Under the pieces are notes generated by a model, which saw only the letters and a program-made list of their open reading frames with translations, was not told where the DNA came from and ran no database searches. Below, piece by piece: positions 1-4,674 of a DNA stretch of 5,750 nt. Positions within the stretch are counted from its first letter, which is position 1. The number at the start of each line of letters is the position of its first letter. Source of the stretch: Desulfuromusa sp. Its GTDB lineage: Bacteria > Desulfobacterota > Desulfuromonadia > Desulfuromonadales > Geopsychrobacteraceae. A program made the position numbers and the translations under genes. The DNA is taken from positions 1 through 5,750 of the forward strand of contig JAGLDI010000175.1 of the NCBI GenBank assembly GCA_023145655.1, read 5' to 3'.

Positions 1-742
1 GGCAGATCGTACAGTCGTCTTCAACCGGGGCGTGACCGAATACAAATGGACCCTGATAACGGCTATGGCAGTCAAGACACAGATCGTTAGTCCGCTCATG
101 GGTGTTCAAATCACCGTGCGGGTTGTGGCAGTCACCGCAGTTCATCTTTCCCTCTTTGATCGGGTGATGAGATGGGAAGTTGGTTTTAGCCATCATCTCC
201 ATGTGACAGGAGAAGCAGAGCTCAGGATCTTCTTGTTTCAGGCTAGCTTTGAGGGGTTTTTCAGCGTGCATGATGTGGCACTCAGTGCAGCTGAGGTCAG
301 CAAGCGCATGCTCGCTGTGGGCCCAGTCCATCAGATCACCATCGGTATGGCATTTGGCGCAGATGGCACCCACTTCTTCGGATGTTAATTCAGCAGGACG
401 GAGAATGAGATCGGTGTCTCCCTCGGCATCAACGTGCAGGCTGCCGGGACCGTGGCAGGTTTCGCAGCCTTTTTCTGCACCGAGCATTTCAAAATCGGCT
501 AAACGACCATGAATGGTGTGGGCAAAGCCTTCACCACCAGTGCTGGTGGGGAAATCTTCGCCGGCCATATCGTCATGGCATTCGAGACAAGTGTCTTGTC
601 CGACATAGGTGGCACCTTCAATCTGCGGCATGGTCAACATCTTTTCCCTGATTGCACCCGTGGCACATGCGGCCAGGATCAACAGCAGGGGAAGAAGTTT
701 CACCAGTCTGCCGGTTTTTGTGCCGGTTGACTTGAATAACAT
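1..742 (-). CDS. MtrA/DmsE-family multiheme c-type cytochrome lipoprotein (partial, C-terminus off left edge)
   Basis: Reading the minus strand from ATG at 742 gives 247 codons open to the window edge. The N-terminus is a lipoprotein signal: basic residues 4-15, a Leu-rich core, then lipobox LAAC with the lipidated Cys at 26. Heme-binding CxxCH sites start at residues 52, 93, 128, 152, 176, 202, 222 and 244; the eighth is cut by the edge before its His. Spacing and linkers (GCETCHGPG near 92, SHHPIKEGKMNCGDCHNPHG near 191-210, GHAPVEDDC near 236-244) match, from memory, hemes 1-8 of MtrA/DmsE/PioA decaheme cytochromes of about 330 residues. I therefore expect two more hemes in about 80 missing residues. 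The family carries electrons across the periplasm to an outer-membrane porin-cytochrome conduit. Unlike soluble MtrA, this copy should be membrane-anchored. A strong Shine-Dalgarno supports the start. An octaheme protein is the alternative. Confidence 0.93.
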   Translation of the reverse strand, partial: MLFKSTGTKTGRLVKLLPLLLILAACATGAIREKMLTMPQIEGATYVGQDTCLECHDDMAGEDFPTSTGGEGFAHTIHGRLADFEMLGAEKGCETCHGPGSLHVDAEGDTDLILRPAELTSEEVGAICAKCHTDGDLMDWAHSEHALADLSCTECHIMHAEKPLKASLKQEDPELCFSCHMEMMAKTNFPSHHPIKEGKMNCGDCHNPHGDLNTHERTNDLCLDCHSRYQGPFVFGHAPVEDDCTIC

Positions 743-745
743 GTT

Positions 746-754
746 ACCTCCTTT
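746..754 (-). promoter_or_regulatory. Ribosome binding site of the cytochrome gene
   Basis: On the minus strand AAAGGAGGT lies 3 nt before the ATG at 742. It is a near-perfect match to the 16S anti-Shine-Dalgarno, although the spacing is tight. It fixes the start codon and suggests high translation. The TAA stop of a possible 18-codon leader ORF overlaps its first bases. Confidence 0.8.
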
Positions 755-809
755 AGGTTCTCAAAATGCGAGTTGAACAACTTACCTTTCTTGTTTTTAT
801 TAAATTCAC

Positions 810-841
810 CCCGGTACCGTAAAGGCCTCCTTTCTGCCGGG
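810..841 (-). promoter_or_regulatory. Nested hairpin in the cytochrome 5' leader
   Basis: On the minus strand an outer stem CCCGG (841-837) pairs with CCGGG (814-810). It encloses an inner stem AAAGG (833-829) / CCTTT (825-821) with a 3-nt loop. The inner stem contains a Shine-Dalgarno-like AAAGGAGG (833-826). The structure lies about 70 nt upstream of the cytochrome ATG, inside the probable mRNA leader. No U-run follows directly, so it is not a typical intrinsic terminator. A regulatory or mRNA-stability role is an inference. Confidence 0.35.
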
Positions 842-991
842 AAATATGAGAAAGTCTCTATGTATGGTAATTTTTCACATGATGTACTTTACACGCGAAT
901 AGAATTCTCTTGAAGCAAATACTTTTAATGGGTATATTAGCGCTGGAAATAGTCTAAATTCACAATATTCAAATAGTTACATCCGTTTGCC

Positions 992-1004
992 ACATAACTT
1001 ATGT
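992..1004. promoter_or_regulatory. Perfect palindrome upstream of the LysR gene (possible operator)
   Basis: ACATAACTTATGT is a 6-bp inverted repeat around a central C, ending 34 nt before the regulator's ATG. LysR-type regulators commonly bind short AT-rich inverted repeats of the T-N11-A kind in the divergent region next to their own gene. The position fits an autoregulatory site that could also affect the cytochrome promoter. No second copy was noticed in the window. Confidence 0.35.
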
Positions 1005-1038
1005 TAATATTGCAAAAACTAGATATGTAGATAGCCCT

Positions 1039-1950
1039 ATGGACACCCGATATTTTAAAACTCTGGTTACCGTCGTAGAAACTGGTAGTTTCTCTAACGC
1101 TGCGCGACACCTTAATCTGACTCAGTCGGCGATATCGCAACGGATCAAATTTCTTGAGGAAGCTTTTGGTCATATTCTGTTTGACCGTTCCGGAGGAAAT
1201 ATCCTGTTGACTGTGGCGGGTGAAGTGGTGTTGGAGAGTGCTCGACGGATTGTTGGTGTAGAGGAATCACTGCTCGGTCGATTGAAGCAGCTCAATGGTC
1301 GACAAAAGGTCTCTCTCTGTTGCACCCCGACCTTTGGCGCAGTCTATCTGTCAGGAGTTCTCAATCGATTTATGCTGGAAAGTGGCGGGGCCCCGGCCGA
1401 TCTGAATTTTGTCCTCAATAATCCGGATGAGGCTCTCGAAGGGGTGTTAAACAAGGAGTATGACATCTCCATTGTTGAACATTCTCCTAATACTGATTTC
1501 AGTATGTTCCAGTCATATCCTTTGCCGCAGGATGATCTGGTCTTTGTTGCGTCACCCAAATTGAATTTATCCACCAGTGAGTACAATATCCGTTCAATAT
1601 TTTCCTATCCATTGTTTGTCCGGGAAGAAGAATGCAGTTCCCGGCAGCTGCTGGTTCGGGGTCTGGAAGAGCAGGGGAGAAGTTTGGCTGATTTTGCCTC
1701 AGTTGTGACTTCTGATGATTTACGTCTGACCCGACAGTCTATTCTTGCCGGTGGCGGGATCTCTTTCATGTCAAAAAGTCTGGTATGTGAATATCTTGAA
1801 ACCGGTCAGATGGTGGAGTGTGAGGTGAAAGGGTTTCCCAAAAACCGTCAACGCAAAGTGATCATGGAAAAAGGGCGCGAGAAGGAAAAATTGCTCTGTA
1901 GTTTAGCCCGGTGTATTTTTAATGTGATGGATGTCCCTTCCCCGATTTAG
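1039..1950 (+). CDS. LysR-family transcriptional regulator
   Basis: This 303-residue protein has the usual LysR length and layout. An N-terminal winged helix-turn-helix spans about residues 2-60, with the family core GSFSNAARHLNLTQSAISQR (16-35) followed by a KFLEEAFG helix and FDR strand. A linker helix at about 62-88 leads to a periplasmic-binding-like effector domain (about 90-295), including the typical ILAGGGISFM stretch near 235-244. The effector is unknown. Seven cysteines (94, 95, 199, 250, 261, 287, 292) all lie in the effector domain, which would permit redox or metal sensing but does not show it. The ATG aligns with the normal family N-terminus, but no clear Shine-Dalgarno precedes it, suggesting weak translation. 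It is divergent from the multiheme cytochrome gene, the usual position of a LysR regulator relative to its target. It ends 4 nt from the stop of the convergent rlmD. Confidence 0.95.
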   Translation: MDTRYFKTLVTVVETGSFSNAARHLNLTQSAISQRIKFLEEAFGHILFDRSGGNILLTVAGEVVLESARRIVGVEESLLGRLKQLNGRQKVSLCCTPTFGAVYLSGVLNRFMLESGGAPADLNFVLNNPDEALEGVLNKEYDISIVEHSPNTDFSMFQSYPLPQDDLVFVASPKLNLSTSEYNIRSIFSYPLFVREEECSSRQLLVRGLEEQGRSLADFASVVTSDDLRLTRQSILAGGGISFMSKSLVCEYLETGQMVECEVKGFPKNRQRKVIMEKGREKEKLLCSLARCIFNVMDVPSPI

Positions 1951-1954
1951 ATTT

Positions 1955-3340
1955 TTAAAGTATCTCCAACTGTACAACCGTTTCAATATGAGCTGTCTGT
2001 GGGAACATATCAACGGGTTGTAACTGTTTTATCCTGTAACCATTACTGGTCAGAACTTTCAAATCACTGGCAAGACTGTCTGGATCACACGAAACATAGA
2101 TAATCTGTCTTGGTTTAAGTTGATAAAGGGTTTGTAACAGTTCCGCAGAACACCCTTTTCTGGGGGGGTTGATGGTTACGAGAGAGGGGGCTTTCCCCCC
2201 ATGTTTTTGTAACTCTTCGGCGGCATCTCCAGCAAAAAAACGGCAGTTATGCAGGTCATTCAGGCGGCTGTTTTCTGTCGCATTGCGGACCGCTCCGGCG
2301 ACAGATTCAATCCCGTCAACTTCGCCAGCATCTTTTGCCAGATGGAGGGCGATCCCCCCAATCCCGCAGTAGAGATCAACAACTTTGTCCTGTTTATTTA
2401 GGTTTGCCCACTTTCGCACTAGAGCATAGATCCGGGTTGCTTGCACGGTATTGATCTGGAAAAATGCCTCCGGGGAGATCCGTAAGCGGATATCACCAAC
2501 CCTTTCAATCAGATCGGGAAGCCCCTGTAGTTTTAGAGTCTTCTCACCCATAATCACATTTCCCGATGAACGGTTCAGATTCTGGTGGACACCGATCACC
2601 TCTGGAACTTTCCGTATCAGAGCCTTTGCCAATTTTGGAAGCTGTTGCAGATCGCGAAAATTGCAGACAAATGTTACCAGCGCCTTACCGCTGAATGGGC
2701 TGATCCGAATCAGCAGGTGGCGAAGCAGCCCCCTTTGCTGCTGGGATTGGTAAACCGAAATTTTCTGTCGTTGTACTTCATCGCGAACCACACTGGCAAT
2801 TGTGTTGATCAGCGGATGGTGAACCGGACACTCAGAACAATCAATCACATCATGACTACCCCGCCTGTAGAGCCCGATCAAAACTTTTTCCCGGTTACGG
2901 GAGAAGACCAGTTTGGCGCTGGCACGGTAGCCAAAATTGGGGTCAGAAGGGAGCACCGGGGGCACTTGAACTTCTTCCAATAGCCCCTGCTGCAACAGGG
3001 CTTCTGCTACCCGTTGTTGTTTAAACAGCAGTTGGTCGCCGTATTTCATCTCGATCAGCGGACATCCCAGACAATCCCCTGCTACTTTGCAGGCAATATT
3101 TGTTGTCCGTTGTGGAGAATTGCGCACCACTCTCTGCAGTCTGGTGAAAACGTGGGTACGGCCGATATGTTCAACTTCAGCAATAACTGTTTCCCCGGGG
3201 AAAGCACCCTGGACCAGTGCAATCCTGTTTTGAAAGGGGGCCAGTCCGATACCATCATGATCGAGGGAATCAATCGTGAGTTTAATGGTTTCCTTCGCCA
3301 TTTTTTTTCTAGAGGATGTTTTTTTTGTCGGTTTTTTCAT
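1955..3340 (-). CDS. rlmD: 23S rRNA (uracil-1939-C5)-methyltransferase RlmD (RumA)
   Basis: SAM-dependent enzyme methylating C5 of U1939 in 23S rRNA. Numbering from an in-frame GTG at 3346 (463 residues): a basic tail (4-18), then a TRAM RNA-binding domain (about 20-75). The [4Fe-4S] ligands are C86, C92, C95 and probably C173, with the same C-x5-C-x2-C spacing as E. coli RlmD. The C-terminal Rossmann methyltransferase has FFQIN (295-299), SAM motif DLYCGIGG (324-331), acidic E347, NPPRKG (393-398), nucleophile C420 in YVSCDP and base E455 in HIET. Motif IV reads NPPR rather than DPPR, as I recall for RlmC. Length and the TRAM plus cluster favour RlmD over RlmC or TrmA. The ATG at 3340 is preferred because AGAAG lies 9 nt upstream; ATG at 3301 is a third option. 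A sigma70-like promoter lies upstream. Confidence 0.95.
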   Translation of the reverse strand: MKKPTKKTSSRKKMAKETIKLTIDSLDHDGIGLAPFQNRIALVQGAFPGETVIAEVEHIGRTHVFTRLQRVVRNSPQRTTNIACKVAGDCLGCPLIEMKYGDQLLFKQQRVAEALLQQGLLEEVQVPPVLPSDPNFGYRASAKLVFSRNREKVLIGLYRRGSHDVIDCSECPVHHPLINTIASVVRDEVQRQKISVYQSQQQRGLLRHLLIRISPFSGKALVTFVCNFRDLQQLPKLAKALIRKVPEVIGVHQNLNRSSGNVIMGEKTLKLQGLPDLIERVGDIRLRISPEAFFQINTVQATRIYALVRKWANLNKQDKVVDLYCGIGGIALHLAKDAGEVDGIESVAGAVRNATENSRLNDLHNCRFFAGDAAEELQKHGGKAPSLVTINPPRKGCSAELLQTLYQLKPRQIIYVSCDPDSLASDLKVLTSNGYRIKQLQPVDMFPQTAHIETVVQLEIL

Positions 3341-3377
3341 GGACACTTTCTTCTGTGACGGTTATTGGAAAAAAGGC

Positions 3378-3407
3378 AGATTACTCTGTGCCTTGTATCG
3401 ATGTCAA
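3378..3407 (-). promoter_or_regulatory. Sigma70-type promoter of rlmD
   Basis: On the minus strand a perfect -35 TTGACA (3407-3402) is followed after 18 nt by TAATCT (3383-3378) as -10, which keeps the T-A...T positions. Transcription would begin near 3371, giving a short leader of about 30 nt to the rlmD start. The perfect -35 and orientation support the call; the -10 is only moderate. Confidence 0.6.
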
Positions 3408-3428
3408 ACCATTGCTTCTGCTTGCTTG

Positions 3429-3556
3429 AAAGGGGGAACTTGGATAGACTGCGCGACGCAAGTTCTCTTTAGTCCGAGATCTTCGAATCTCCCTGGGAGC
3501 TTCATGTCCTCCCCCTTTGAAAAAGGGGGATTGCGGGGGATTCTTCTATATCCCCG
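3429..3556. repeat. Composite palindromic repeat of the 'PFEKGGLRGI' type
   Basis: The core TCCCCCTTT (3510-3518) pairs with AAAGGGGGA (3522-3530) in a 9-bp stem with a 3-nt GAA loop. A second imperfect stem follows: CGGGG (3534-3538) / CCCCG (3552-3556). The core translates as SPFEKGGLRGI in the plus frame and NPPFSKGE on the other strand, both familiar in spurious ORFs across environmental bacteria. Upstream, AAAGGGGG (3429-3436) is an inverted copy of CCCCCTTT (3511-3518), 74 nt apart. Between them lie GAACTTG/CAAGTTC (3436-3442/3459-3465), GAGAT/ATCTC (3476-3480/3487-3491) and CTCCC/GGGAG (3489-3493/3495-3499). The whole could be a MITE- or REP-like element. No target-site duplication was recognised, so its outer limits are uncertain. 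Confidence 0.65.
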
Positions 3557-3581
3557 TAACTCTGTGGTCAACATATTAATC

Positions 3582-3587
3582 AGGAGT
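3582..3587 (+). promoter_or_regulatory. Ribosome binding site fixing the ispG TTG start
   Basis: AGGAGT ends 6 nt before TTG at 3594. It is the only good Shine-Dalgarno near the point where IspG homology begins, so it decides the start against the much longer in-frame reading that opens upstream inside rlmD. Confidence 0.75.
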
Positions 3588-3593
3588 AACCCA

Positions 3594-4664
3594 TTGCGAC
3601 ACAAAACCCGGCAACTCAAGTTAGGCGATTTCGCTATCGGTGGTGATGCACCGATCAGTGTTCAGTCGATGTGCAATACCGATACCCGTGATGTCACGGC
3701 GACATTGACACAGATAGAAGCATTACAGATCGCCAAATGTGAAATTGTCCGCTGTGCGGTTCCCGATCAGGATGCCGCTGTGGCGTTGGGTGCGATCAAG
3801 CAGGGTTGTCAGATACCATTAATTGCTGACATCCATTTTGATTATCAGCTGGCACTGACTTCGGTCGAACAGGGGGTGGATGGTTTGCGTTTGAATCCCG
3901 GCAATATCGGGGAGCGCTGGAAGATAGAGGAGGTGGTCAAAGCTTGTGTGGAGCGACAGGTTCCGATTCGAATCGGGGTCAATGCAGGCTCACTGGAGAG
4001 GGAGCTATTACAGAAGTATGGTCATCCCACTGCGGAAGCAATGGTTGAGAGTGCTCTGGCACATATCCGGATTCTCGAAGATCTCCATTATCAGAACATC
4101 AAGGTGAGTTTGAAAGCTTCAGATATTGACCGGACGGTTGCTGCTTACCGGATGTTGGCAAAACAAGTTGATTACCCCCTCCATATCGGCATTACCGAAG
4201 CGGGAACCACCTGGAGTGGTACCATCAAGAGTGCTATCGGCTTGGGGACGCTCCTCTATGATGGAATTGGCGATACCTTGAGAGTTTCTTTAACCGGCGA
4301 TCCGGTGGAAGAAGTTCGGGTTGGTTGGGAGATTCTCAAAAGTTTACGCTTGCGGGAGAAGGGGCCGATCTTTGTCAGTTGTCCCACCTGTGGGCGTTGC
4401 CAGATTGAGCTGATTGAAATTGCTGAAGAGGTTGAACAGCGCCTGGCAGACTTTCCCCAGCCATTGACGATTGCCGTAATGGGTTGTGTGGTGAATGGTC
4501 CAGGTGAAGCGCGCGAGGCTGATCTGGGGATTGCCGGAGGAGTGGGGCAGGGAATTCTGTTCCGGCATGGTGAAGTGGTGCGTAAGGTGCCACAGTCTGA
4601 GCTGGCCGATGCGTTGGTTGCAGAAGCCTGGAAGATGATTGAGAAACAACAGGGACAGGAATGA
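3594..4664 (+). CDS. ispG: 4-hydroxy-3-methylbut-2-enyl-diphosphate synthase IspG (GcpE)
   Basis: IspG is a cytosolic [4Fe-4S] enzyme of the MEP isoprenoid pathway, reductively opening MEcPP to HMBPP. From TTG the product is 356 residues, close to the 372 of E. coli IspG. It begins with the family motif KTRQLKLGDFAIGGDAPISV (4-23) and QSMCNTDTRD. The TIM-barrel part shows VRCAVPD (52-58), ADIHFDY (78-84), GLRLNPGNIG (97-106), RIGVNAGSLE (126-135) and GITEAG (199-204). Cluster ligands are visible: C263 and C266 in SCPTCGRC, C298 in MGCVVNGPGE, and E305, with the same spacing as C270/C273/C305/E312 of E. coli. The in-frame opening extends back to 3276, but that part is antisense rlmD plus a repeat and matches nothing in IspG. 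No clear promoter was found; the repeat occupies the upstream region. The downstream glycosyltransferase starts 10 nt after the stop, implying an operon. Confidence 0.97.
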   Translation: MRHKTRQLKLGDFAIGGDAPISVQSMCNTDTRDVTATLTQIEALQIAKCEIVRCAVPDQDAAVALGAIKQGCQIPLIADIHFDYQLALTSVEQGVDGLRLNPGNIGERWKIEEVVKACVERQVPIRIGVNAGSLERELLQKYGHPTAEAMVESALAHIRILEDLHYQNIKVSLKASDIDRTVAAYRMLAKQVDYPLHIGITEAGTTWSGTIKSAIGLGTLLYDGIGDTLRVSLTGDPVEEVRVGWEILKSLRLREKGPIFVSCPTCGRCQIELIEIAEEVEQRLADFPQPLTIAVMGCVVNGPGEAREADLGIAGGVGQGILFRHGEVVRKVPQSELADALVAEAWKMIEKQQGQE

Positions 4665-4674
4665 AAATCCCGTC

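Larger units (their letters stand above)
743..1038. other. Divergent intergenic region between cytochrome and LysR regulator genes
   Basis: This 296-bp AT-rich stretch separates the start codons of two divergent genes, so it should hold both promoters. I see no convincing sigma70 pair and no sigma54 (TGGC-N8-TTGC type) site on either strand. It does hold a nested hairpin in the cytochrome leader (810-841), a small AGTTG/CAACT inverted repeat (771-782), and a perfect 13-bp palindrome 35 nt before the regulator. No tRNA, known riboswitch core or convincing longer gene was seen. Confidence 0.6.

Noticed and set aside
32..730. Plus-strand open frames of 73-118 codons over the left end
   Set aside because: They are antisense to the cytochrome, whose eight CxxCH motifs and lipobox on the minus strand show which strand codes.
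743..960. GEMM-I riboswitch (c-di-GMP or cAMP-GMP) in the cytochrome leader, as in many Geobacter cytochrome genes
   Set aside because: The conserved GCAAACC and CGCAAAGC-type core segments are absent on the minus strand; only a short nested hairpin is present.
937..1173. Minus-strand 78-codon frame across the intergenic region
   Set aside because: It overlaps the regulator's DNA-binding domain in antisense, has no Shine-Dalgarno I could see, and its product has no recognisable feature.
2169..3358. Several plus-strand open frames of 67-132 codons
   Set aside because: They lie antisense to rlmD, whose cluster cysteines and methyltransferase motifs are intact over the same bases.
3476..3530. 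Intrinsic terminator between rlmD and ispG
   Set aside because: The genes here are divergent, so no transcript needs to end, and the hairpins lack a U-run after the stem. The palindromic repeat explains the structure better.
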